A DNA stretch of 64,000 nucleotides. Source: Maea johnstoni (Eukaryota; Annelida; Polychaeta; Spionida; Magelonidae). The position numbers and the translations under genes are program-made. The number at the start of each line of letters is the position of its first letter. The first letter of the stretch is position 1. Location of the stretch: assembly GCA_963942565.1 (NCBI GenBank), contig OZ012696.1:26768244-26832243 (forward strand), in the 5' to 3' direction. The notes beneath the pieces were generated by a model. That model was not told the origin of the DNA and ran no database searches. It saw nothing but the letters and a program-made list of their open reading frames with translations. Shown piece by piece: positions 50,201 through 55,669 of this stretch.

Positions 50201-53200
50201 TTGCCCACCTTCCTACTTGTCTTTCTATGATCTCTAACTTACGCTTGTCACTATCTGCCATATCAAAAAACCTCAACTCCATATAGAATGCTAGGTATAG
50301 CCAAAGTCTCCCATAGCTTCGTTACTACTCCTGCCCTCTGATACGTATCTGCTGTTACATTCTTTATCACCCCCTTCAATTTTTTTGCTTTCTTAATTGT
50401 CTTTTTTACATGCGTTTTGAAAATGCCATTAACTCCTGAGAACCATATTCCTAGGTATTTGTATTCTTCCTGCTCTTTAATCTCCAAACAATAGTCATCC
50501 CCTTCCTGTACCTGTCCCTCCCCAACTTGCCACCTTTTGTCTTTATTACTTTTCTTTCCTATGTTTACTACCTTGCTCTTAGATGAATTAAACTGCATTT
50601 TCCATTCTCTCCCATATTCCCCTACCATTTTCAACAACTTCCTTAAATCTCCCTCCCCTTGCCCCATGACGACCATGTCGTCTGCAAAAAACAACCCTGG
50701 TACTACCACATCCCCAATTTTGACCCCAAGTCCACTCTGTACTAACCTCTCTCCTAACTCTGCCAGATAGAGTGCGAAAAGCACCGGGGACAGTGAACAC
50801 CCTTGTTTTAGTCCCTCCTCAACCCCAAACCAATCTGTCTCTATCTCCCCAAAATTTACCCTACACGTGCCCTCCTTGTATAGTTCTTTTAGGACTCGTA
50901 AAAATTTCCCTCCGAACCCATACCCCTCCATTTTCCTCCATAAGCCCTCTCTCCATACCCTATCATATGCTTTCCTTACATCTAAAAAGGCTACCTTAGT
51001 ATTTTTCTTTCTCTTCCCTTGGTCAAAAATCTGTCTTAAAATGAACGCTGCGTCATAAGTATTTTTCCCTTTCCTAAAACCAAACTGTATCTCCCCTAGT
51101 ATCCCTCTCTCTTCTACTTCCTCTTCCAGCCTCCTTCGGAGGATTCTAGTAAATAGTTTGTACATGCTACTGTTAACTGTTATTCCCCTGTAATTCCCTA
51201 ACTCCTGCTTTCTCCCTCCTTTGTACAAAGCTGTCACTATCCCTTTTTTCCATGCTGATGGTATTTTCTCCTCAGTTAGCACTTTATTGAAAATCTCTGT
51301 TATCCACTCTAGAACCTCCTCCCCCCCTTCCGTAAGGAACTCGCTGGGTATATCGTCTTCTCCCACTGCCTTCCCTTTCTTCATTTCTTTCATCGCTACC
51401 CTTACTTCCTCTTTATCAATGGCCTCCCCCAGGCCCCCTCCTCCCTCCTCTTCTTTATCCTCCCCATTTCCATCTACCCTTTCCTCATCTACCTCATGGG
51501 CCGCATATAAGGCTTTCCAGTATTCTTTAACAAAATTTGCTTGTTCCTGTTTATCCACTATTTCTCTACCCCCCTCTTCTAAAACTACTTCCCCTTTCTT
51601 TCCTTGTCTCTGTTTTCCGTAGACCCTCCAGAAACGTTTCACCTCCCTCCTGTTCCCTTTTTTCATCCCGGTTATCAGTTTCAATTCCTTCCTCTTTCGT
51701 TCCTGTATTTTCATCCTATTTACCTTAATTTTTGCCCTTTTATATCTCCCCAGATCTTCTTTTGTCCTCCTATAGTTTTTTAATCCCTCTCTCCTTTCTT
51801 TTATTGCTTCCCTTAGTTCTGCTGGTATACTCCTCACTGCCGCTCTGCCATACACTTTCCCTATTGTCCTCCCCGCTACCCTCTTCAAACACTTTTCCAA
51901 TTCTATTCCTTCCGCTTCTATATTCCTATCTACTCTTCTTTCTCTCATATTTCTAATGGCCTCTCCTAATTCCTGTCTGAACTTTGCCCAATCTGTCTGT
52001 TCATTTATTTTCCATTTACCCTTTACCCTCTCTTTACCCTTCTCTGTTAGAGCCCCTCTAATATCCATCCAGACCCAATTATGGTCACTGCCTATATCCG
52101 CCTCCCCTCTCTCATCCACTCTGAAACTTTCTACCTCCTTCATGCTCCCCGCACTGATTAATATATAGTCTATAATCGTTTCCTGTTGTCCTTCCATCCT
52201 TGTCCACTTTCCTACACTTCCCTCCCATCTGTTTACTATTTCTAAGTCCTTGTCCTTTGCTAACTCTAGCACCCTTCTTCCATTTACATTTATTTCTTCT
52301 TTATTTCCTTTTATTCCTTGTTCCCCGTTGCCTATATGCCCGTTAAAATCTCCCCCCAAAATTATCCTACGCCCCCTTCTCTGTAATTCCTGGATCTGTC
52401 TCCTAAGCCATTCCATTATCCTATCATTCCACTCTCTATCCACCCCCTCCCTTCCCATATACACTACTCCCACAGCCGTTTTTTCACCACCAAGTACCGC
52501 TTCTACCCATTCTATTTCATTGAAGGCCTCCGACTTCTCCCATTCGGCGGTCATATCCTTTCCCCAGTTTATCTCTGTTCCCATTATTCCTTCCCTAATA
52601 TATATCGCTATCCCTCCACCCTTCTTTCCCCCTATACCTCTTCCCTTTCCTAATCTCTCAAACCCTGGGATTCCCTTAACCCTTACTCCTTCCCTTTCAT
52701 GTGTTTCCGTGACTAAACACACATCTATCTCTGACTCTTTCATCACCTCTTGCATTTCCCCTTCTTTGCCCCTTTCCCCTCTTACATTTATTAAACCTAT
52801 TCTGGCTACCTTTTCCTGTTCTTTACTTTTCGCTCCGCCTCTCTTTCTCTTCCTCTTTCTCCCCTTCCCTTTGACTAGTTTTCCGACTGTTGTTTCTTCT
52901 CCCCCTCCACCCATTGCAACACCCCTCTCCCTATTCCCTTTGTCAAAGCATCCCTACCCTCCCCCTCCTTGCAGTGTAACCCATCCCTAAACCATTCTTC
53001 CCTCACCCTACCCCCCTCCATAAACTCCCTCCAGTGTGAAACATACCCCCAACCCTTCCTCTTCATAACCCTAACTAACTCTTCATTGCCCTGTCTTACA
53101 CTTACCAAACCTGCCTCTCCCTGGTCAACCCTTGGTACCAACCCCGACCACATCCCTACTCCTTTCCCAAAAATCCTATCCACCTGCTCTACCAGCCTTT

Positions 53201-54891
53201 CTGCCTCTCTGCCAAATTCTCCCACATCTAACTTTCCCGTCCCCCTATTAATGTGACTCGTGCCCACATGTACAACTACGCAGTCGACCTTCTCCTTCGC
53301 CCACTTTCCCATATGCCGTCTGACGTCCCATATTTTAGCCCCTGACATAGATACTACCTTCACTTCAAAATCCCTTCCTAACAACTCCCCTAAGTCCTTC
53401 TCTATCCCTCTTATCATTGAGCCCCCAATAACTAACACAGTCTTTATCCCCTTTTTCTTCTTCTTTCCCTCATCCCTTTCTTCTACCCCCCTTTTTTCTC
53501 CTTGTTTCTCCCTCAGCTCACCCCCTTGTTTTTGCTCCCCTACTTCTCCCCCCTTCCCCCTCACCTCATCCTCTTTCCTATCGTCTTTCTCCCTCACCCT
53601 CACCTCATCCTCTTTCCTGTCGTCTTTCTCCCTCACCCTCTCCTCACCCTCTTTCCTATCGTCTTTCTCCCTCACCCTCTCCTCATCCTCTTTCCCACTG
53701 CCTTTCTCTCTCACCCTCTTTCCTATCGTCTTTCTCCCTCACCCTCTCCTCATCCTCTTTCCTATCGTCTTTTTCCCTCACCCTCTCATCCTTTCTATCT
53801 CCTTTGCTCATATCACCCTGTCTTCTCTCTTCTGCCACCCATTCTTTATTGTCCCAATTATTTCCACTATCTGTCCCTGTCCCCACTATTTCCTTCTCCA
53901 TCACTCCTTCTTGTCTCCCACTTTTACCTGGGCTTTCATCCCTTCCTTCTTTTTCCTGTCCTTCACCCCTCTTTTCCCCTGTTTCTACCCTCTCTTCTAA
54001 CCTCTGCACTCTTTTCTCCCACTCTCCCATCCTTCTCTCCATATCCCTCCTCCATACTCCTATTTCCTGTTCCTTCTCCCCTCCTTCCCTTTTTGCCAAT
54101 TCCATTGCCTTCTTCTTCCACTCCCCAGCTTCTTTCTCCCACCTTTCCCCTTCAACACATGCTCTACACACAAAACTTATCCTCTTCACTTTCACCCTGT
54201 CTAGCCCCAAACTATCCCCACTAATCCACTGCTTACACTTCTCACATTCAACCAAAAATTCTTCTCCCCCCTTCCCACCATCTCTACTATTCCTTCTACT
54301 CATTTTTCTTTCACCCCCAATTGAACTTTCACTAAAACAAACAACTTTTCCCTCTACTTTACCCAGCTTTTACCCAGCTTTTTATTTTCCCGCCAAAACG
54401 TTGTCCACGCTACACCTATTCACACACCCAACCTTTCAAAACTCCCAAACTACTCCCTCCCCACTTCTACAAAACACGCCAACAGAAACGTATACTATTC
54501 GCACACAAAACAACACAGAAGACACACAGCAAACCCTATTTTATCCTTTGTAATCCTCCAAAAACTTGTCCCCGCTAACGTCTGCTCGACCGCTCAAGAT
54601 GGCGTACATCCGGGCTGTCAGTGGCAACACCTTAGACCACACAGTCATCAGGGCAGGCCCTCCAAAACAGTACTCGGTATCCAAAGTTTATCTTAAGTTT
54701 AGAATGTAAGGAGAACAGATAGATCTGTAATTTTTTCAGATTGAGATTTCCATTGGCACGTAGGCTGGTAGGTGAGAGTTACTGACGACGAAGAAGAAAA
54801 ATAAACAAGGAATACTTACTCGTTTTATGTTCTCTTTGCTTCCAGGATGGAAGAACTTTTTGTTCATGTAATTATTGAATCCTTTACCCAT
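32735..54891 (-). CDS. CIR1: CIR1, corepressor interacting with RBPJ, complete (9 exons)
   Basis: Nuclear, SR-related adaptor of the RBPJ (CBF1) corepressor complex in Notch signalling. Exons in transcription order (high to low coordinate): 54891-54820, 44874-44780, 44080-43999, 43048-42984, 41010-40859, 40014-39911, 37165-37080, 35894-35788, 35202-32735. They total 3,231 nt with all phases matching, giving about 1,076 residues. Family blocks in order: [19 protein letters not shown] (1-19), [35 protein letters not shown], then the zinc knuckle [16 protein letters not shown] (about 127-142), then [13 protein letters not shown] followed by a Lys-rich stretch. Exon 9 encodes a long RS tail with 19-residue tandem repeats, an acidic segment and a terminal RS/RG repeat. 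Human CIR1 is about 450 residues (from memory), so the tail is greatly expanded. The start codon sits in a good context (CAACCATGG). Confidence 0.92.
32760..33110 (-). repeat. coding repeat, [11 protein letters not shown] units at CIR1 C-terminus
   Basis: In-frame tandem units of about 30 bp, often paired, encoding [11 protein letters not shown] or [11 protein letters not shown]. Immediately before the stop codon. Confidence 0.85.
33890..34480 (-). repeat. coding minisatellite, 57-bp unit in CIR1 exon 9
   Basis: About ten regular copies (plus degenerate ones to about 33560) of a 57-bp in-frame unit encoding [19 protein letters not shown] with small changes. Sequence is homogenised between neighbours, suggesting recent expansion and contraction. 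SPGPS gives one SP phosphosite per unit. Confidence 0.9.
35203..37079. other. CIR1 introns 7-8, unremarkable
   Basis: AT-rich intron sequence around exon 8 (35788-35894). Apart from that exon I see no repeat pair or coding signal. Confidence 0.5.
35788..35894 (-). CDS. CIR1: CIR1 exon 8 (Lys-rich)
   Basis: Acceptor TATTGCAG, donor G|GTAATT; 107 nt, phase 2 in and 1 out. Encodes [20 protein letters not shown] and then a KRKRHH stretch that is probably a nuclear localisation signal. Confidence 0.88.
37080..37165 (-). CDS. CIR1: CIR1 exon 7
   Basis: Acceptor TCTGTTTAG, donor AA|GTAAGT; 86 nt. Encodes [20 protein letters not shown], close to the vertebrate EEDPEVEFLKSL block. Confidence 0.92.
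37261..37585. mobile_element. degenerate TIR element, GTCTTAGCCAGG family
   Basis: TTTTAGCCAGCAGG at the left and AAGGCCAAGACCCT at the right. The internal GAATTGTCC, ATCTGGATGG and GACATGCATTTTT order is shared with 44194-44504 and 59450-59750. Confidence 0.55.
37615..39452. mobile_element. 1.8-kb TTAA-flanked TIR element with THAP remnant
   Basis: TTAA-AGGGCAAATGCACCAT at the left, ATGGTGCATTTGCCCT-TTAA at the right. TTAA target sites together with a THAP zinc finger recall Kolobok-type DNA transposons; no catalytic region is recognisable. Its last ~230 bp match the 272-bp element at 41094-41365. Sits in CIR1 intron 6. Confidence 0.75.
37904..38205 (+). pseudogene. decayed THAP-domain gene fragment
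   Basis: ATG at 37904 opens [12 protein letters not shown], with RRFYTIPNP and AAQWLHNIG, then a stop at 38081. In other frames follow VCEDHF (38088-38105) and DAVPRIF (about 38176-38196). The order C-x4-C, P, W, C-x2-H-F, AVP is the THAP signature. At least one frameshift and one stop break it. Confidence 0.75.
39480..39897 (+). repeat. ~25-bp minisatellite next to CIR1 exon 6
   Basis: About 17 degenerate units of CCAGACCCTGTTTTATGCAA. Open frames through it are artefacts of the repeat. It ends 13 bp from the exon boundary at 39911. Confidence 0.9.
39911..40014 (-). CDS. CIR1: CIR1 exon 6
   Basis: Acceptor TTTTTTTCAG, donor CAG|GTAAGA; 104 nt, phase 1 in and 0 out. Encodes [21 protein letters not shown] ~25 bp minisatellite begins about 14 bp beyond its donor. 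Confidence 0.9.
40859..41010 (-). CDS. CIR1: CIR1 exon 5 (zinc knuckle)
   Basis: Acceptor GCTTTCTAG, donor C|GTGAGA; 152 nt. Encodes [20 protein letters not shown] then [20 protein letters not shown]. Cys/His spacing is C-x2-C-x4-H-x6-C. Confidence 0.93.
41094..41365. mobile_element. 272-bp MITE derived from the THAP element
   Basis: Same TTAA-flanked ends (AGGGCAAATGCACCAT) with longer inverted arms (GATTTAGGTTCAAAATGA against TCATTTTGAACCTAAATC). Its right part matches the end of 37615-39452, so it looks like an internally deleted relative. Confidence 0.85.
42270..42577. mobile_element. TIR element, GTCTTAGCCAGG family (variant 2)
   Basis: ATGGTCTTAGCCAGCAGGGC at the left, ATCCTGGCTAAGACCCT at the right. 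Matches 44912-45212 in opposite orientation, including GGGTGTCTTTTTGGACACCC. Confidence 0.75.
42581..42741. mobile_element. 161-bp MITE, AGGGCTC ends
   Basis: AGGGCTCAAAATAAG at the left and CTTAATTTCGGGCCCT at the right are inverted repeats. Directly abuts the previous element. Confidence 0.7.
42984..43048 (-). CDS. CIR1: CIR1 exon 4
   Basis: Acceptor ATATTTGTAG, donor TC|GTATGT; 65 nt, phase 0 in and 2 out. Encodes [24 protein letters not shown] and the APRE at its end are conserved in CIR1. Confidence 0.88.
43136..43596. mobile_element. 461-bp TIR element, TACCGTATTACCCCGCATAC
   Basis: About 30-bp near-perfect inverted ends (TACCGTATTACCCCGCATAC and GTATGCGGGGTAATACGGTA). No coding capacity. 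Lies about 90 bp upstream of CIR1 exon 4. Confidence 0.85.
43999..44080 (-). CDS. CIR1: CIR1 exon 3
   Basis: Acceptor GTATTTCAG, donor GAG|GTTAGT; 82 nt, phase 2 in and 0 out. Encodes [20 protein letters not shown]. Confidence 0.92.
44194..44504. mobile_element. TIR element, GTCTTAGCCAGG family (variant 1)
   Basis: AGGGACTTAAGCCAGGACCC at the left, AATCCTGGCTAAGACCCT at the right; aligns over most of its length with 59450-59750. Confidence 0.75.
44780..44874 (-). CDS. CIR1: CIR1 exon 2
   Basis: Acceptor TGTTCTAG, donor AG|GTAAGT; 95 nt, phase 0 in and 2 out. Encodes [20 protein letters not shown], the CIR N-terminal domain. Confidence 0.93.
44912..45212. mobile_element. TIR element, GTCTTAGCCAGG family (variant 2, inverted)
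   Basis: Inverted copy of 42270-42577 at the start of CIR1 intron 1. Confidence 0.75.
46089..46966. mobile_element. 878-bp TA-flanked TIR element with internal palindromes
   Basis: Ends CTGTAGAACAGG and CCTATTCTACAG (inverted), each flanked by TA, as in Tc1/mariner-type insertions. It contains a direct duplication (GAGGCTGAAACGAAGA... at about 46240 and 46660), each copy with the palindrome TTGGTAACTTAT/AAGTTACCAA, and a 44-bp near-perfect palindrome at 46479-46522. Non-autonomous. Confidence 0.8.
46479..46522. repeat. 44-bp palindrome
   Basis: 19-bp arms TGATAATTATCAACATACA and its complement around a 6-bp loop, near the middle of the 46089-46966 element. Confidence 0.9.
47423..48672 (+). 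mobile_element. 5'-truncated LINE, ORF2 C-terminal part
   Basis: Two open segments (47423-47920 and 47971-48672) in different frames encode the post-palm part of a non-LTR reverse transcriptase: [39 protein letters not shown], then the zinc motif [19 protein letters not shown] (C-x2-C-x9-H-x4-C). There is no catalytic FADD, so it is 5'-truncated, and it has at least one frame break. It lies antisense to CIR1 in intron 1. Confidence 0.8.
48938..48961 (-). repeat. (AAAC)n tail of the LINE
   Basis: TTTG/TTTGT repeats on the plus strand, reading AAAC on the element's strand, mark its 3' end. Confidence 0.8.
49479..50282 (-). CDS. LINE ORF2, C-terminal part
   Basis: 267 codons in the next frame, continuing [20 protein letters not shown] and ending with zinc motif [19 protein letters not shown] (C-x2-C-x9-H-x4-C), the same spacing as in the 47423-48672 LINE. 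The true ORF2 product would be about 1,145 residues. Confidence 0.85.
   Translation of the reverse strand: MELRFFDMADSDKRKLEIIERQVGRWAIGGNKGTGWGAIYGDLGWMSLESRIIEKKLIFAGRVASLEPENWTRQAWNMAERKELPWANKIRALTEEVGLGGERVRIGQGTWKAEVQVAVDERDRLKWREGMENKSTLEKYRSKEEKSFEDWLDREEGRIVFNIRAGSLGLRNRTGRTAQDKTCQKCREGEVENEQHVVLKCPAYRVERNRMLGKVRRIWGEERWGVWMGREEGEQLKEIVGLFGDPSEVLARTVGEGVRKMMKEREG
50263..52914 (-). CDS. LINE ORF2 (endonuclease and reverse transcriptase)
   Basis: 883 codons from ATG 52914. Apurinic-type endonuclease: VTETHE (68-73), [10 protein letters not shown] (188-197), SDHNW (276-280). Reverse transcriptase: [61 protein letters not shown] with the catalytic FADD at 743-746. It stops early after YGVEVF at a run of six T; one base fewer would read on into the 49479-50282 frame, so either a one-base indel or an assembly error. 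Confidence 0.92.
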   Translation of the reverse strand: MGGGGEETTVGKLVKGKGRKRKRKRGGAKSKEQEKVARIGLINVRGERGKEGEMQEVMKESEIDVCLVTETHEREGVRVKGIPGFERLGKGRGIGGKKGGGIAIYIREGIMGTEINWGKDMTAEWEKSEAFNEIEWVEAVLGGEKTAVGVVYMGREGVDREWNDRIMEWLRRQIQELQRRGRRIILGGDFNGHIGNGEQGIKGNKEEINVNGRRVLELAKDKDLEIVNRWEGSVGKWTRMEGQQETIIDYILISAGSMKEVESFRVDERGEADIGSDHNWVWMDIRGALTEKGKERVKGKWKINEQTDWAKFRQELGEAIRNMRERRVDRNIEAEGIELEKCLKRVAGRTIGKVYGRAAVRSIPAELREAIKERREGLKNYRRTKEDLGRYKRAKIKVNRMKIQERKRKELKLITGMKKGNRREVKRFWRVYGKQRQGKKGEVVLEEGGREIVDKQEQANFVKEYWKALYAAHEVDEERVDGNGEDKEEEGGGGLGEAIDKEEVRVAMKEMKKGKAVGEDDIPSEFLTEGGEEVLEWITEIFNKVLTEEKIPSAWKKGIVTALYKGGRKQELGNYRGITVNSSMYKLFTRILRRRLEEEVEERGILGEIQFGFRKGKNTYDAAFILRQIFDQGKRKKNTKVAFLDVRKAYDRVWREGLWRKMEGYGFGGKFLRVLKELYKEGTCRVNFGEIETDWFGVEEGLKQGCSLSPVLFALYLAELGERLVQSGLGVKIGDVVVPGLFFADDMVVMGQGEGDLRKLLKMVGEYGREWKMQFNSSKSKVVNIGKKSNKDKRWQVGEGQVQEGDDYCLEIKEQEEYKYLGIWFSGVNGIFKTHVKKTIKKAKKLKGVIKNVTADTYQRAGVVTKLWETLAIPSILYGVEVF
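52875..53714 (-). CDS. LINE ORF1, C-terminal part (SGNH esterase)
   Basis: 279 codons; after REKDDRKED repeats comes [12 protein letters not shown] (block I serine), [13 protein letters not shown] (block III) and [10 protein letters not shown] (catalytic Asp/His block V). This is the SGNH hydrolase fold seen in CR1-type ORF1. Overlaps the ORF2 start by 40 bp. Confidence 0.8.
   Translation of the reverse strand: MREKGSGKEDEERVREKDDRKEGEERVREKDDRKEDEVRVREKDDRKEDEVRGKGGEVGEQKQGGELREKQGEKRGVEERDEGKKKKKGIKTVLVIGGSMIRGIEKDLGELLGRDFEVKVVSMSGAKIWDVRRHMGKWAKEKVDCVVVHVGTSHINRGTGKLDVGEFGREAERLVEQVDRIFGKGVGMWSGLVPRVDQGEAGLVSVRQGNEELVRVMKRKGWGYVSHWREFMEGGRVREEWFRDGLHCKEGEGRDALTKGIGRGVLQWVEGEKKQQSEN
53683..54303 (-). 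CDS. LINE ORF1, N-terminal part (PHD-like finger, coiled coil)
   Basis: 206 codons from an [16 protein letters not shown] through FVCRACVE is a PHD-like zinc finger as found in CR1 ORF1 proteins, then a Trp/Glu/Lys-rich coiled coil, then REKDDRKED repeats. It leaves frame in that repeat, where slippage is likely, and the protein continues in the next frame. Confidence 0.8.
   Translation of the reverse strand: MSRRNSRDGGKGGEEFLVECEKCKQWISGDSLGLDRVKVKRISFVCRACVEGERWEKEAGEWKKKAMELAKREGGEKEQEIGVWRRDMERRMGEWEKRVQRLEERVETGEKRGEGQEKEGRDESPGKSGRQEGVMEKEIVGTGTDSGNNWDNKEWVAEERRQGDMSKGDRKDERVREKDDRKEDEERVREKDDRKEGERERQWERG
54820..54891 (-). CDS. CIR1: CIR1 exon 1 (start codon)
   Basis: 24 codons, [20 protein letters not shown] then NIKR, the conserved CIR1 N-terminus; donor CGA|GTAAGT. 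Followed by a ~9.9 kb intron. Confidence 0.93.
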
Positions 54892-55607
54892 GGTTGCTGT
54901 TTGTGACTATCCCTAAGTAAGTTGTAATTGGCGACAAAACGCCTCTAGTTTATGAAAACCTCGATGCTGTGGCGACGATGGGTTCATGAACACTACATTC
55001 ATTTCAGATTACTTAAAACCGATGCTAGGTTCAATAATTACTATTTTCCGGAATTAATAATATTTTACCCCATCAACGATAGAATCATCAATATTGTTAT
55101 GTAAACAATCTTATTTTGTCCGTTATATTATTTTTATCAATCTATTAAATAAATATTCGACGGAAAAATGAACCTACTGGTAAATATGAAATGAACGCAA
55201 ATTTTCATGACGATAGACTAGTGCCAGCCCTCTGAGCTTGCCAACAATCCCTGAAGTGATTGTGAGACTTGCGCCAGTCTATAGAAAGACTGCACTGCAC
55301 TGAGATTTGGCAAATAAAACTTCAAAATAAACTTTTTATGGACTGCCTAAATTTTCCTCAGATTTATTTTGATACTCAAATCACACATGACATATTTTAT
55401 TGCCAACAAATAAAATTATGAAGTAAGGTTTACTAGAAACTAATATAAATTTTGTCCAATCATCTTTCTCGAATTTCGTGACGCAGCTGCTTTTGACCTG
55501 ATTTGCTCTCTGTTTTTGTTTTGTAACACACGTGCACATTTATGATTCATGGGATTTAATGAGCCGGCGACCTTTGTAATTTGTTGTTCTGTAATCAGGT
55601 TACACAG
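54892..55607. promoter_or_regulatory. shared CIR1/OXNAD1 promoter region
   Basis: The 716 bp between the start codons of two divergent genes. It holds both 5' UTRs and presumably a bidirectional promoter. I see no TATA box in a convincing place and no repeat element. OXNAD1 exon 1 is itself a prediction. Confidence 0.4.
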
Positions 55608-55669
55608 ATGTGGATAACAAGAACACTCGTGAATAAGTGTCATAGCTTATTTGCTCATACAAGAGGAAG
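55608..55669 (+). CDS. OXNAD1: OXNAD1 candidate exon 1 (mitochondrial presequence)
   Basis: ATG at 55608; 20 codons plus two bases, MWITRTLVNKCHSLFAHTRG, donor AG|GTTTGT. Chosen because it is basic with no acidic residue, phase 2 fits exon 2, and it faces CIR1. Not supported by sequence homology; another first exon is possible. Confidence 0.5.

Larger units (their letters stand above)
48938..54650 (-). mobile_element. CR1-like non-LTR retrotransposon, nearly full length
   Basis: About 5.7 kb in the sense orientation within CIR1 intron 1. In order: a 5' UTR (start uncertain, about 54600-54690); ORF1 with a PHD-like zinc finger, coiled coil and SGNH esterase domain; ORF2 with endonuclease and reverse transcriptase; a ~500 bp 3' UTR; and a 3' tail of AAAC repeats at 48938-48961. 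An esterase-bearing ORF1 is typical of the CR1/L2 group. The element is strongly purine-rich on its coding strand. Only two frame breaks separate it from intact coding, so insertion was probably recent. Confidence 0.88.
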
